A DNA stretch of 64,000 nucleotides from positions 1 to 64,000 of the forward strand of contig NZ_RWIR01000067.1 in NCBI RefSeq assembly GCF_009764265.1. The letters are read 5' to 3'. Below the pieces are notes generated by a model that made no database searches, was not told the origin of the DNA, and was given only the letters and a program-made list of their open reading frames with translations. The position numbers were made by a program, and so were the translations under genes. Of this stretch, positions 51,535 through 61,050 are shown piece after piece (within the stretch, counting starts at the first letter, position 1; every line of letters starts with the position of its first letter). Origin of the DNA: Pseudomonas sp. PB101 (GTDB lineage Bacteria > Pseudomonadota > Gammaproteobacteria > Pseudomonadales > Pseudomonadaceae).

Positions 51535-51747
51535 ATGACCACCGTAAGCATCGACGCCGACATCAAGGCCAAGTGGCAGGACGGCCACAGCTCCTACAGT
51601 CCAGGCAGCACGGAAGAACTGGCCATCATCGGTATCGACCTGCTGGTCAGGGATATTGGAACCGAAGCCGCGCAATCGTTCATCGAGCAGATTTTCGAAA
51701 AACATCTGTCGGATCAAAAGGCCGAAGCCGTCAGCGCGCGGGAGTAA
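51535..51747 (+). CDS. Conserved hypothetical protein, 70 residues
   Basis: A small soluble protein, acidic, with predicted helices (STEELAIIGIDLLVRDIG, EAAQSFIEQIFEKHLS). No recognised domain. The ribosome-binding site is weak (GAGTG). It ends 25 bases before the convergent nucleoside hydrolase gene. Coding is supported mainly by regular composition and a clean gap between neighbours. Confidence 0.5.
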   Translation: MTTVSIDADIKAKWQDGHSSYSPGSTEELAIIGIDLLVRDIGTEAAQSFIEQIFEKHLSDQKAEAVSARE

Positions 51748-51771
51748 ACCCCGCACGCGGGCGCCTGACGC

Positions 51772-52800
51772 TTATTTCAGTCGGGCCAGACGCTCGGTCA
51801 ACAGGTCGAAGAAGCCCTGGGCGTCGCCGCTTTCCACCCAAAAGGCGTTCTTTGGCGCATTCAAGCCGTCGTACCAGTCGACGATGGTTTGTCCAAAGGT
51901 CGGTCCTTCGCGGCTGTCGACCACCACGTTGACCGAACGACCGCTGAACAATTGCGGCTTGAGCAGGTAAGCGACCACCGTGGCGTCATGCACCGGACCA
52001 CCTGGAATGCCGTAGTGCTCCATGTCGCCCTTGATGTACTCATTGAGAATGTCGCTCACCAACCGGCTGGCATTGTTATTGAGCGCGGCAATCTGTTGTA
52101 GGCGCGCTTCGCTGGTAAGGATCTTGTGGGTCACATCCAGAGGCAGGTAGGTCAGCTTCACACCGCTCTTGAGCACCACTTCGGCCGCTTGCGGGTCGGC
52201 GAACAGGTTGAACTCGGCCACCGGCGTGATGTTGCCGCCATTGAAGTGCGCGCCACCCATGACCACCACTTCCTTGATGCCCTGGACGATACCCGGCTCC
52301 TGGATCAGCGCCAGGGCCAGGTTGGTCTGCGGGCCAAGCATGGCGATGGTAATGCTGTGGGGCTCGGCAGATTTCAGGGTATCGATCAGATAGGTGATAG
52401 CGCTGCCCTTCGTCAGCCCCTTCCTGGGCTCATGCACGGCAATGCCCGACAACCCTTCCTTGCCATGAATGTCCTCGGCGTAGATGGGTGTGCGCATCAG
52501 GGGTCGCGGCGCCCCCGCATAGACAGGAACCTCTTCGCGCCCCGCCCACTCCCGGGCCAGCCGCGCATTGCGCGAGGTCTTGTCCAGGCGAACGTTGCCG
52601 GCAACGGTAGTCAGCGCGCGAACATTCAGCTCATCCGGCGATGCCAGGGCGAACAACAGGGCGACGACGTCATCAGCCCCTGGATCGGTATCGATGATCA
52701 GGTCGATCTTTTGTGCTGCCTGGGCACTCGTTGCGGTAATCAGGGACAAAATCAGCAGACTCCGGAGTAGTTGGTGCAGTTTCTGGGCATAGCGATACAT
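51772..52800 (-). CDS. Nucleoside hydrolase, exported
   Basis: A 342-residue ribonucleoside hydrolase (IunH family) with the calcium/ribose-binding signature IDTDPGADDVVAL at about 32-44, GPQTNLALAL, and VMGGAHFNGGNITPVAEFNLF. Unlike cytosolic homologues it has a Sec signal peptide (LLRSLLILSLITATSAQA). ATG at 52800 has AAGGAG upstream. It is the last gene of the ribose operon, 43 bases after rbsD. It would split nucleosides in the periplasm and supply ribose to the RbsBAC importer. Confidence 0.9.
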   Translation of the reverse strand: MYRYAQKLHQLLRSLLILSLITATSAQAAQKIDLIIDTDPGADDVVALLFALASPDELNVRALTTVAGNVRLDKTSRNARLAREWAGREEVPVYAGAPRPLMRTPIYAEDIHGKEGLSGIAVHEPRKGLTKGSAITYLIDTLKSAEPHSITIAMLGPQTNLALALIQEPGIVQGIKEVVVMGGAHFNGGNITPVAEFNLFADPQAAEVVLKSGVKLTYLPLDVTHKILTSEARLQQIAALNNNASRLVSDILNEYIKGDMEHYGIPGGPVHDATVVAYLLKPQLFSGRSVNVVVDSREGPTFGQTIVDWYDGLNAPKNAFWVESGDAQGFFDLLTERLARLK

Positions 52801-52843
52801 CGCGCACTCCTTGTGCATGGGACATCAAAACGCGGATAGCCAG

Positions 52844-53248
52844 TCAAAACGTTACGCCGGCGACCAGCACAATGTTGCAGTACGGTTGGCACTCGCCTGT
52901 ACGAACGATCGCCCTCGCTTGTCGGCTCAGTACCTTGAACTGTTCGTGGGTGAGCACCTCACGCCGACCCAGTGCGCCGTCACCGTCCAGCTCATCCAGT
53001 GCAGTCAGGGCCGAGGGCTTTTTATCGAAGATTTCCTGCGCCAGCACATGGCTTTCGACCTGCATCTCGCTGAGCACCACCTTCAAGGTGCTGACAAAAT
53101 CCGGGACGCCATGGGTCAAGGCCAGGTCGATCAATTCAACGCCTGGAGGAACCGGCAAACCGGCGTCCCCGATGACGACCATGTCGCCATGCCCCAATGA
53201 GGCAATCAGCCGCGACAACGCGACGTTGAGCAAGGGTGTCTTTTTCAT
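52844..53248 (-). CDS. rbsD: D-ribose pyranase
   Basis: A 134-residue RbsD: MKKTPLLNVALSRLIASLGH with the catalytic histidine H20, GDAGLPVPPGVELIDLAL, and C-terminal TGECQPYCNIVLVAGV. It converts beta-D-ribopyranose to the furanose form used by ribokinase. The start overlaps the rbsK stop by four bases. Confidence 0.97.
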   Translation of the reverse strand: MKKTPLLNVALSRLIASLGHGDMVVIGDAGLPVPPGVELIDLALTHGVPDFVSTLKVVLSEMQVESHVLAQEIFDKKPSALTALDELDGDGALGRREVLTHEQFKVLSRQARAIVRTGECQPYCNIVLVAGVTF

Positions 53249-54162
53249 GGGGTTTTAAACGCCTGCACTTCGCTCAAAACGGGAATCGACGGTTGCGCAC
53301 CGGCACGGGTGACCGACAGCGCCGCAGCCACCTGCCCGAAACGGATTGCCTGCACTTCATCTTCACCCCCGGCCAGCGCTGCAGCGAAACCTCCGACGAA
53401 GGTATCGCCCGCCGCCGTGGTGTCGACAGCCTTTACCACGGGCGCAGGAAAATGCTCGAAGCGCTGGCCATCGGCAAACAGCGAGCCTTGCGCACCGAGG
53501 GTGATGATCACCTTGCCGGCACCCATGGCAATCAGCCGGGTCGCTGCGGCTTGTGCGGTTTCCAGGGAGTCCACCACCAACCCCGTCAGGGCCGATGCCT
53601 CACTCTCGTTGGGAATCAGGTAATCGATCGACGCATACCAGTCCGGTGGCAGCGGGCGGCTGGCCGGTGCCGGATTGAGGATGACCTTCTTGCCCAGTTC
53701 GCGACCGCGCTTGAGCGCATGGCCGACGGAAGCATCGGGCACTTCCAGCTGACAGATGAGTACGTCCGCCGCCTGTATCAACGAATCAAAACGGTCAATG
53801 GCTTCAGCGGTCAATGCACCGTTGGCGCCGGGGACGATCACGATGGCGTTCTGACTGCTGTCGTCGACCACAATCAACGCCACGCCGCTGGAGCCGTCAA
53901 CGGTGCTCACCGCCTGGCAATCAATCCGTTCGGCCAGCAGCGCCCCGCGCAGCGCCTCGCCATAAGCGTCGCTGCCCACGCAGCCGATCATCGACACCCG
54001 GGCTCCCAGTCGCGCCGCAGCCACGGCCTGATTGGCGCCCTTGCCGCCGGAAACAGTGGTAAACGACTGACCGATCAGCGTTTCACCGCCCTTGGGCAAG
54101 CGTGGCGCCCGGGTTACCAGGTCCATGTTCAAGCTGCCTATTACCACTACTTTTGCTGACAT
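53245..54162 (-). CDS. rbsK: Ribokinase
   Basis: A 305-residue PfkB-family sugar kinase: N-terminal GGKGANQAVAAARLG substrate motif and C-terminal VDTTAAGDTFVGGFAAAL with the catalytic aspartate. It phosphorylates ribose to ribose 5-phosphate. It lies between rbsR and rbsD in the ribose operon. Confidence 0.96.
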   Translation of the reverse strand: MSAKVVVIGSLNMDLVTRAPRLPKGGETLIGQSFTTVSGGKGANQAVAAARLGARVSMIGCVGSDAYGEALRGALLAERIDCQAVSTVDGSSGVALIVVDDSSQNAIVIVPGANGALTAEAIDRFDSLIQAADVLICQLEVPDASVGHALKRGRELGKKVILNPAPASRPLPPDWYASIDYLIPNESEASALTGLVVDSLETAQAAATRLIAMGAGKVIITLGAQGSLFADGQRFEHFPAPVVKAVDTTAAGDTFVGGFAAALAGGEDEVQAIRFGQVAAALSVTRAGAQPSIPVLSEVQAFKTP

Positions 54163-54205
54163 ACATTGCTACTCACGATTCTGTTTGGACGCTGGCTATC
54201 TGTTT

Positions 54206-55225
54206 TCAGCGGAACTGGGCAAACACGCCGGCCAGCGGCGCCGTCGATTCACGTATGACGATACTCGGCGTCACGATGCGCTGATCGGTCGCCAGGCCCG
54301 GCGTGGCGATTCGCCGCAAAAGCACTTCAGCGGCCATTTCGCCGAGTTGCAGGATCGATTGCCCGACCGTGGTCAACGATGGGTAGACATACCGACTCAT
54401 CTGGATATCGTCGAAGCCGATCACCGACAACTCGCTCGGTACGCGAATATTGCGCTCGGCGGCGGCCCGCAGCACGCCGATGCCGATCATGTCGTTGGCG
54501 GCAAAAATAGCGGTGGGCGGATTGCCTTCCAGCAGAATCGCGGCAGCGCTGTAGCCGCCGGTGCTGGTGAAATCGCTTTCCAGCATGCGCTCGGAAGAGA
54601 CGTCGATGCCCGCCTCCTTCAACGCCCGGCGATAACCCGCCAGACGCATCTGCGCCACACTGGTGTTTTCCGGCCCGCTGATCGTGGCGATGTCCCGGTG
54701 CCCCAGCTCCAGCAGGTGCCGGGTCGCCAGATACGCGCCGTACTCATGGTCGATGCGCACCAGGTCCGCGTCGACACCGTCCAGCCCGCGGTCGACGATC
54801 ACCATGGGCGTACGGACGCCCTTCAGACCTTGTACCAGGCCACTGTCGCCGCCGGCCGAGGCGACGATCAGGCCGTCGATGCGTTTTTCCAGCAGCACAC
54901 GCAGGTAGCTGCGCTGTTTGTCCGGGTTGTCGTCGGAGTTGCACAGGATCACGCAGTAACCGTTTCGCTCGCAGTAATCCTCGATGCCCCGGGCCAGTTC
55001 AGCGAAATACGGGTTGAGGCTGTTGGGCACCAACAGGCCGATGGTCGCGGTGGTCTTGGCCTTGAGTGAACGGGCCACGGCGCTGGGGACGTAGTCGAGG
55101 GTCTTGATCGCCGCCTCGACCTTGATCCGCACTTCTTCACTGACCGGGCGGGTCTTGTTCACCACATGGGAAACCGTCGTGTAGGAGATGCCAGCAAGGG
55201 CTGCCACATCTTTGATCGTCGCCAT
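54206..55225 (-). CDS. rbsR: LacI-family ribose operon repressor
   Basis: A 339-residue LacI-type regulator: helix-turn-helix ATIKDVAALAGISYTTVSHV at the N terminus, hinge helix VARSLKAKT and a periplasmic-binding-like core (PNSLNPYFAELARGIEDYCE). It sits inside the ribose operon between rbsC and rbsK, three bases after rbsC. Its operator is most likely the palindrome at 58863-58876 upstream of rbsB. Ribose as effector is inferred from context. Confidence 0.93.
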   Translation of the reverse strand: MATIKDVAALAGISYTTVSHVVNKTRPVSEEVRIKVEAAIKTLDYVPSAVARSLKAKTTATIGLLVPNSLNPYFAELARGIEDYCERNGYCVILCNSDDNPDKQRSYLRVLLEKRIDGLIVASAGGDSGLVQGLKGVRTPMVIVDRGLDGVDADLVRIDHEYGAYLATRHLLELGHRDIATISGPENTSVAQMRLAGYRRALKEAGIDVSSERMLESDFTSTGGYSAAAILLEGNPPTAIFAANDMIGIGVLRAAAERNIRVPSELSVIGFDDIQMSRYVYPSLTTVGQSILQLGEMAAEVLLRRIATPGLATDQRIVTPSIVIRESTAPLAGVFAQFR

Positions 55226-55228
55226 GAC

Positions 55229-56206
55229 TCAGGTCCGCCGGCTTGCGCGTTGACTGCGATAAGTGTCCAGCACCACCGCCACCACGATCACCGCGCCGGT
55301 AATGATGCGCTTGGTCGGTTCGCTCGCCCCGATCTGCGCCAGCCCCGCGGCCAACACGGAAATGATCAGGACGCCAAAAAACGTGCTGATCACCGAACCG
55401 CGGCCACCCATCAGGCTGGTGCCGCCGATCACCACGGCGGCGATCACCTGCAGCTCAAGGCCGGAACCGGCATTCGGGTCGGCGGCTTCCAGGCGAGAAA
55501 TCTGGAACAACGCAGCCACACCGGCCAGCAATCCCATCAGGCTGAACACCAGGATTTTGTATGGCTTGGGATTGATCCCCGCCAGTCGCACGGCCTCCTC
55601 GTTGGTGCCGATACCGATCAGGTAGCGACCGAACACCGTGCGGGTCAACACGGCCTGGGCGATGAAAATGATCAGCAAGGCAATGATGAATGACGGTGAA
55701 ATGCCCAAGGCGATCGGATTGGACAGCCAGGCGAACGCATCGCCGATGTAGGCCGTACGCGAACCGGTCATCTGATACGCCACCCCGCGCGCCATTTCCA
55801 GCACGCCCAGGGACACGATGAACGACGGGATCCGCCACGCCACCGTGATCGAACCGGTGACGGTACCGGCCAACGCCGCGACGGCCATGCCCAGCAGCGC
55901 CGCCGGCAGGACACTCCAGCCCCAGCCGAGAATCGCCACGCTCACGGTCGACGCCGCCAGCGCCAGCACCGAACCCACCGACAGGTCGATGCCGCCGATG
56001 ATCAACACAAAGGTCATGCCGACCGCCAGCACCATCAGGTCCGGAATCTGGTTGGCCAGGGTGCTGAACGTGTCGTAGGACAGGAAGTGACTGCTCAGCA
56101 CCGAGAACAGCACGATCATCGCCAACAAGGCACCGGCCAGGCCCAGATAGGTGCCCAGGCCGTAGAAGTTGCCACTGCGCAGGCCGGCGGAAGAAGCGGT
56201 TTTCAT
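55229..56206 (-). CDS. rbsC: Ribose ABC transporter permease
   Basis: A 325-residue integral membrane protein with about eight to ten hydrophobic helices and the conserved GGIDLSVGSVLALAA and GGTSLMGGRGSVISTFFGVL motifs of the RbsC/AraH family. It forms the channel of the ribose importer. Its start overlaps the rbsA stop by four bases (ATGA). Confidence 0.96.
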   Translation of the reverse strand: MKTASSAGLRSGNFYGLGTYLGLAGALLAMIVLFSVLSSHFLSYDTFSTLANQIPDLMVLAVGMTFVLIIGGIDLSVGSVLALAASTVSVAILGWGWSVLPAALLGMAVAALAGTVTGSITVAWRIPSFIVSLGVLEMARGVAYQMTGSRTAYIGDAFAWLSNPIALGISPSFIIALLIIFIAQAVLTRTVFGRYLIGIGTNEEAVRLAGINPKPYKILVFSLMGLLAGVAALFQISRLEAADPNAGSGLELQVIAAVVIGGTSLMGGRGSVISTFFGVLIISVLAAGLAQIGASEPTKRIITGAVIVVAVVLDTYRSQRASRRT

Positions 56207-57756
56207 GGAAGATCCCTAGGCGCGGCTTCAAAGAGCTGCGCATCACGTTTTTGGTAGCCGGCAAAAGCAGCGGCGAGCAACTCATCCTGGGTCCAGCGGT
56301 CACGCTCGAACGTATCGATCAGGCTGCCTGCCGACAGCACGCCGATCCGGTCGCAGATCAGCATCAGCTCGCGCAGGTCACTGGAGACCACCACCAGCGC
56401 CTTGCCCTTGCGGGTCAACTCACCGAGCAGGTTGTAGATATCGAACTTGGCGCCGATGTCGATGCCGCGGGTCGGCTCGTCGAACAGCAGCACCGAGCAG
56501 TCGCGCTCCAGCCAACGACCGATGACGACTTTCTGCTGATTGCCACCGGACAGCTCGGACACCAACTGGACCGGCCCGGAACTGCGAATGCGCATGGCGT
56601 CGATCTGACGCTGGGCCAGGGCGCCCTCCTCCCGGTTGTCGACGAAACCGCCGCTGGAGATGCCGGGCATGTTGCCCAAGGCAATATTGGCCCCGATCGA
56701 CTGGGTCAACAAAAGGCCTTCGCCCTTGCGGTCCTCGGTGATCATCGCGATGCCGTGACCCACTGCATCCACCGGTGAACGGATGCTGACGACTTGCGCC
56801 GGCGAGCCCAGGGCAATCGTGCCGCTGTCGGCGATATCGGCGCCGAAGATCAGGCGCAGCAATTCGGTGCGACCCGCGCCGATCAGACCGGAAATGCCGA
56901 AAATCTCGCCAGCACGGACTTCGAACGACACGTCGCGAACCTTGTCGGCACGGCTCAGCCCCTTGACCGTCAACACCGGCGCGCCGATCGCGCGAGCGCC
57001 CATATCGATGTGTTCGCCGAGCTCGCGACCAACCATCAAGGTAACCAGTTGCTCACTGTTGTAGTTGGCCATCGGCTCGACACAGACCAGGTTGCCGTCG
57101 CGCAACACGGCAATGCGCTGCGCGACCCGCGCCAGTTCTTCGAGGCGATGGGAGATGTAGATGATCGATACGCCGCGAGCCTGCAGGCGGGTGATCTGTT
57201 CGAACAGCATTTCGACTTCGCGCGCAGTGAGCATCGCCGTCGGCTCGTCGAGAATCAGCACATGACAATCGCCGATCAGGTTGCGGGCGATCTCCACCAT
57301 TTGCTGATGACCGATGCCCAGTTCGCCGACCAGGGTGTCCGGGTCAATGGCGTCGAGCCCGACCTGGGCCATGGCCGCGATGGCCGCCTTGCGCAACTGC
57401 TTGCGACTGATCCAGCCGGCATTGTTGGGCAGGTTGTGCAGGAACAGGTTTTCCGCCACCGACAGGGTCGGCAGCAGATTGAGTTCCTGCATGACCATGC
57501 GGACACCCAGCGCCTCAGCCTGAGCCCGGCTACCCGGTTGATAGTCCTGCCCCTGAAACTGCATCCGGCCGGTGGTCGGCGTCACCAGTCCGCCAATGAT
57601 CTTCGACAGCGTGCTTTTGCCTGCACCGTTCTCGCCGGTCAATGCCAGCACTTCACCGCGCATGAGCGTCAGGTCGATGCCGGCCAGGACCGGTTGGGCG
57701 TAGGTCTTGCCGATACCGCTGACCGAGAGGACAGCGTTCGGAGTGGAAGCTGACAT
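56203..57756 (-). CDS. rbsA: Ribose ABC transporter ATP-binding protein
   Basis: A 517-residue protein with two ABC domains. The first has Walker A GENGAGKST, LIGDCHVLILDEPTAML and the C-loop region; the second has the degenerate GLIGAGRTEL loop and signature LSGGNQQKVVIGRWL with LLFDEPTRGID. This is the usual arrangement in sugar importers. ATG at 57756 has GGAGAG upstream. Confidence 0.96.
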   Translation of the reverse strand: MSASTPNAVLSVSGIGKTYAQPVLAGIDLTLMRGEVLALTGENGAGKSTLSKIIGGLVTPTTGRMQFQGQDYQPGSRAQAEALGVRMVMQELNLLPTLSVAENLFLHNLPNNAGWISRKQLRKAAIAAMAQVGLDAIDPDTLVGELGIGHQQMVEIARNLIGDCHVLILDEPTAMLTAREVEMLFEQITRLQARGVSIIYISHRLEELARVAQRIAVLRDGNLVCVEPMANYNSEQLVTLMVGRELGEHIDMGARAIGAPVLTVKGLSRADKVRDVSFEVRAGEIFGISGLIGAGRTELLRLIFGADIADSGTIALGSPAQVVSIRSPVDAVGHGIAMITEDRKGEGLLLTQSIGANIALGNMPGISSGGFVDNREEGALAQRQIDAMRIRSSGPVQLVSELSGGNQQKVVIGRWLERDCSVLLFDEPTRGIDIGAKFDIYNLLGELTRKGKALVVVSSDLRELMLICDRIGVLSAGSLIDTFERDRWTQDELLAAAFAGYQKRDAQLFEAAPRDLP

Positions 57757-57810
57757 AAAACTCTCCACGCGCCCGTCCGGCTGGACGAGCGCCGTTACGT
57801 CGCCAGTGGA

Positions 57811-58770
57811 CTACTTGGTAACCAGCTCAACCGGCGTTTCGATCACGCCATTGGCGCCGCCTTCGACCTTTTCACCCTTGAGAATTTTCAATGCCGTCTC
57901 GATGCCGAACACTGCCTGCCGGGCCGCAAACTGGTCCGCGGTGGCCAGCACCCGTCCATCCTTGAGCATCGGCTGGATGGCGTTGATGTTGTCATAACCG
58001 ACCACTTGCACCTTGCCGGCTTTGCCCGCGGCGCGCACCGCAGACACCGCGCCGACCGCCATGCTGTCGTTGCCGGCCAACAGGGCCTTGGTTTGCGGGT
58101 ATTCGCTGAGAATGGACGCGGCGACCTTGTTGCCCTTGTCGATCTCCCAGTCACCGGATTGCAGGGACACCACCTTGATCTGCGCCGCTTCCATCGCATC
58201 CTTGAAGCCTGCGGTGCGCTGCTGGGCATTGGTGGTGGTGGACACACCTTCGATGATGCCGACTTCGTCACCGGCCTTCAGCTGTTTGGCCAGGTAGTCG
58301 CCGACCAGCCGTGCGCCCTTGCGGTTGTCCGGGCCCACGAACGGAACATTGATGTTTTTGCTTTTGACGACGGCGGGGTCCAGCTGGTTGTCGATGTTGA
58401 TCACGGTGATACCGGCATCGATGGCTTTCTTGATCACCGGCACCATGGCCTTGGAGTCTGCCGGTGCAATCACCAGTGCATTGACCTTGGCCAGGATCAT
58501 CTGCTCGACGATGCGCGTCTGGCCTGCGGTGTCGGTTTCATCCTTGATGCCGTTGGAGATCAGCTCGAATTCGCCGGAGTGATCCTTCTGGTAGGCCTTG
58601 GCGCCGTCCTCCATGGTCAGGAAGAACTCGTTGGCCAGGGATTTCATGACCAGGGCCACTTTCGGTTTCTCAGGGGTGGTTTCAGCAAAAGCCGAAGAAA
58701 CAGGCAGTGCAGCGGATGCGGCAGCCAGCATAGCGACAGCGAGAAGGCGTCCAGCGAATGGCAGCTTCAT
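57811..58770 (-). CDS. rbsB: Ribose ABC transporter substrate-binding protein
   Basis: A 319-residue periplasmic protein: signal peptide ending SSAFA, then KVALVMKSLANEFFLTMEDG, the RbsB-type ligand-binding start. It captures ribose for RbsAC. First gene of the operon rbsB-A-C-R-K-D-nucleoside hydrolase, preceded by a clear promoter and operator at 58863-58913. Confidence 0.95.
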   Translation of the reverse strand: MKLPFAGRLLAVAMLAAASAALPVSSAFAETTPEKPKVALVMKSLANEFFLTMEDGAKAYQKDHSGEFELISNGIKDETDTAGQTRIVEQMILAKVNALVIAPADSKAMVPVIKKAIDAGITVINIDNQLDPAVVKSKNINVPFVGPDNRKGARLVGDYLAKQLKAGDEVGIIEGVSTTTNAQQRTAGFKDAMEAAQIKVVSLQSGDWEIDKGNKVAASILSEYPQTKALLAGNDSMAVGAVSAVRAAGKAGKVQVVGYDNINAIQPMLKDGRVLATADQFAARQAVFGIETALKILKGEKVEGGANGVIETPVELVTK

Positions 58771-58862
58771 GGGTTCACTCCGATCTTATGATTATTGTGA
58801 GCAACGCTTGCGCTGGCGTAAGCTTCACGACCCAGAGTGAGGAATGCCATCACTCGGGGTCG

Positions 58863-58876
58863 CGCAAACGTTTGCG
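58863..58876. promoter_or_regulatory. LacI-type operator of the ribose operon
   Basis: CGCAAACGTTTGCG, a 14-base perfect palindrome with the central CG usual for LacI-family operators. It lies just downstream of the -10 box, where bound repressor would block transcription start. RbsR is the obvious candidate. Confidence 0.8.
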
Positions 58877-58884
58877 TGAAGCAA

Positions 58885-58913
58885 ACTATGCGAACCCTGC
58901 CGGTATTTGTCAA
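58885..58913 (-). promoter_or_regulatory. Promoter of the ribose operon
   Basis: On the minus strand a perfect TTGACA (58908-58913), a 17-base spacer and CATAGT (58885-58890), about 115 bases upstream of the rbsB start and directly followed by the LacI-type operator. Confidence 0.75.
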
Positions 58914-58964
58914 CGACCTGAAAAGTGCTTTCAGAACGGATGGGCTAAAAAATCGGCACGCAAC

Positions 58965-59426
58965 TCATGCGGTGGTGTTGACCACCGATCCCGTGCCGGA
59001 ACCCTTGGTCAGCTCCTTGATCAGACTCGCGCTGACTTGCAGGATGGCGCCGTTGGTGTCGGCAACCTGCCCCTGAATGGCTGCCACCGCGGTGGTCTTG
59101 GCTTCCGGGGTCGGATAGGAAGCCGCCTGGGCCTGCGCCAATTGCTGCTGTTGCTCACGCAATTGCTGCTGCAACTCCTGCAGACGCTTGAGCAGCACCT
59201 TCACCGCAATGCTGGTGTTATCGCTCGCTTGCGGTTCCGCCTTTGCACCGGCACTCTCTCCCAGGCCTACCGGACCGGTTTTGACCTTGTTGCTGTCACT
59301 GCCCTTTACCCCCAGCGCGCTGGCAGCCGCCTCCTCTGTCGCATCGCCCACCGCACGAATGGTCGTCGCCGACTTTCCTCCGATGGTGATGCCTGCAGCG
59401 TTTGGGAAACCAACAGATAACGACAT
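58965..59426 (-). CDS. Hypothetical protein with Gln-rich coiled coil, FlxA-like
   Basis: A 153-residue protein without signal peptide. A glutamine/leucine heptad stretch (LLKRLQELQQQLREQQQQLA, about residues 77-96) suggests a coiled coil, flanked by Ala/Gly/Thr-rich ends. The pattern recalls FlxA-like proteins of unknown function. ATG at 59426 follows CAGGAG. Its stop lies just upstream of the ribose promoter. Function unknown. Confidence 0.65.
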   Translation of the reverse strand: MSLSVGFPNAAGITIGGKSATTIRAVGDATEEAAASALGVKGSDSNKVKTGPVGLGESAGAKAEPQASDNTSIAVKVLLKRLQELQQQLREQQQQLAQAQAASYPTPEAKTTAVAAIQGQVADTNGAILQVSASLIKELTKGSGTGSVVNTTA

Positions 59427-59780
59427 GTGAACTCCTGCAGAAAAAAGATCCCTTGAAGGAGCATCGACCGGGGCACGCTTTTCTTTAGTCGGTTAACGAC
59501 AAATTGATGCGTTTAAATCTTCAACAGAACTGCCAGCCGTTTCGGATCGCCGAACACAAAAGATAAACATGTTCGGCAATCCGGACGCCCGGACCCGAAA
59601 CCGTTTCCGGACACATGCGGCAATACCGTTACAAATCATTAAGTTAAGCGTGTTTTTCGATTCAGGGTGTTACTGGTACAGATCCTGCTCTTCTCCTGGC
59701 ACCTCCGGCGTTCAGATTCGCCCGAGGCGCATCTAGATGAACCTGCATCTGCACCGTCTCACAACTAGAAGAGAAAAATA
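59427..59780. other. 354-base divergent intergenic region upstream of the asparaginase gene
   Basis: It carries the promoters of the FlxA-like gene and the asparaginase gene. A TGGCAC at about 59697 lacks the second half of a sigma54 promoter. I see no other element. Confidence 0.4.
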
Positions 59781-60869
59781 ATGACATCTGCTCTCAAGAC
59801 CTTTGTTCCGGGCGCCTTGGCCCTGCTACTGCTTCTGCCTACCGCCCTTCAGGCCAAAGAAGCCGAAACCCAACAGAAACTGGCCAACGTGGTAATCCTC
59901 GCCACCGGCGGCACCATTGCCGGCGCCGGTGCCAGCGCCGCCAACAGTGCGACCTATCAAGCAGCGAAAGTCGGCATTGAACAGCTGATCGCCGGCGTTC
60001 CGGAACTGAGCCAACTGGCCAACGTTCGCGGCGAACAGGTGATGCAAATCGCCTCCGAAAGCATCACCAACGAAAACCTGCTGCAACTGGGCCGCCGCGT
60101 AGCCGAACTGGCCGACAGCAAAGACGTCGATGGCATCGTGATCACCCACGGCACCGACACCCTGGAAGAGACCGCGTACTTCCTGAACCTCGTGGAAAAA
60201 ACCGACAAGCCGATCATCGTCGTGGGCTCCATGCGCCCGGGCACTGCGATGTCCGCCGATGGCATGCTCAACCTGTACAACGCGGTGGCCGTGGCCAGCA
60301 GCAAAGACGCGCGGGGCAAAGGCGTGCTGGTGACCATGAACGATGAAATCCAGTCGGGTCGCGACGTCAGCAAAATGATCAACATCAAGACCGAAGCGTT
60401 TAAAAGCGCCTGGGGTCCGCTGGGCATGGTGGTAGAAGGCAAATCCTACTGGTTCCGCCTGCCGGCCAAGCGTCACACCATGGATTCCGAATTCGACATC
60501 AAGACCATCGAGAGCCTGCCTGACGTCGAGATCGCTTATTCCTACGGCAACGTCAGCGATACCGCCTACAAGGCGCTGGCTCAATCCGGCGCCAAGGCCA
60601 TCATCCACGCTGGCACCGGCAATGGCTCGGTATCGTCGCGGGTCGTCCCTGCCCTGCAAGCCCTGCGCAAGGATGGCGTGCAGATCATTCGCTCCTCCCA
60701 TGTCAACGCCGGCGGCTTCGTGCTGCGCAACGCCGAACAGCCCGACGATAAATACGACTGGGTCGTTGCCCACGACCTGAACCCGCAAAAGGCACGGATC
60801 CTGGCGATGGTCGCGCTGACCAAGACCAATGACAGCAAAGAACTGCAACGGATGTTCTGGGAATACTGA
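59781..60869 (+). CDS. ansB: Periplasmic glutaminase-asparaginase (type II)
   Basis: A 362-residue enzyme with a signal peptide (FVPGALALLLLLPTALQA). Both asparaginase signatures are present: VVILATGGTIAG with the nucleophilic threonine and GIVITHGTDTLEETAYFL with the second Thr-Asp pair; the catalytic lysine region follows. Resembles Pseudomonas glutaminase-asparaginase. It deaminates Gln and Asn in the periplasm, supplying Glu and Asp. A perfect 22-base palindrome ten bases downstream is the likely end of the transcript. Confidence 0.93.
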   Translation: MTSALKTFVPGALALLLLLPTALQAKEAETQQKLANVVILATGGTIAGAGASAANSATYQAAKVGIEQLIAGVPELSQLANVRGEQVMQIASESITNENLLQLGRRVAELADSKDVDGIVITHGTDTLEETAYFLNLVEKTDKPIIVVGSMRPGTAMSADGMLNLYNAVAVASSKDARGKGVLVTMNDEIQSGRDVSKMINIKTEAFKSAWGPLGMVVEGKSYWFRLPAKRHTMDSEFDIKTIESLPDVEIAYSYGNVSDTAYKALAQSGAKAIIHAGTGNGSVSSRVVPALQALRKDGVQIIRSSHVNAGGFVLRNAEQPDDKYDWVVAHDLNPQKARILAMVALTKTNDSKELQRMFWEY

Positions 60870-60878
60870 TTCGCCCTC

Positions 60879-60900
60879 GCCCGACCGGATCCGGTCGGGC
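60879..60900 (+). terminator. Perfect palindrome downstream of the asparaginase gene
   Basis: GCCCGACCGGA followed by TCCGGTCGGGC, a 22-base self-complementary sequence. No T run follows, so it may protect the mRNA 3' end or end transcription with another factor. Confidence 0.5.
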
Positions 60901-61021
60901 ACCGCGGCACCATTCGCCAACCCTGGCGAATGGCTGCCGTTCGATCTGACAAAAAAACCTCCTTCGCCTTACGCCAAACGGGACAAACCGCTGTCAGAGG
61001 AATTTCTTGATTTATAAGCAG

Positions 61022-61050
61022 TTGCGAAATGGCCTACAGTTAAATACTGT
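61022..61050 (+). promoter_or_regulatory. SOS promoter of the DUF1654-endonuclease operon
   Basis: TTGCGA (61022-61027), a 17-base spacer and TACTGT (61045-61050). The -10 is overlapped by the LexA box, the classical layout of SOS promoters. Confidence 0.55.

Noticed and set aside
59696..59715. TGGCAC resembling the -24 element of a sigma54 promoter before the asparaginase gene
   Set aside because: The -12 GC/TTGC part is absent at the required spacing.
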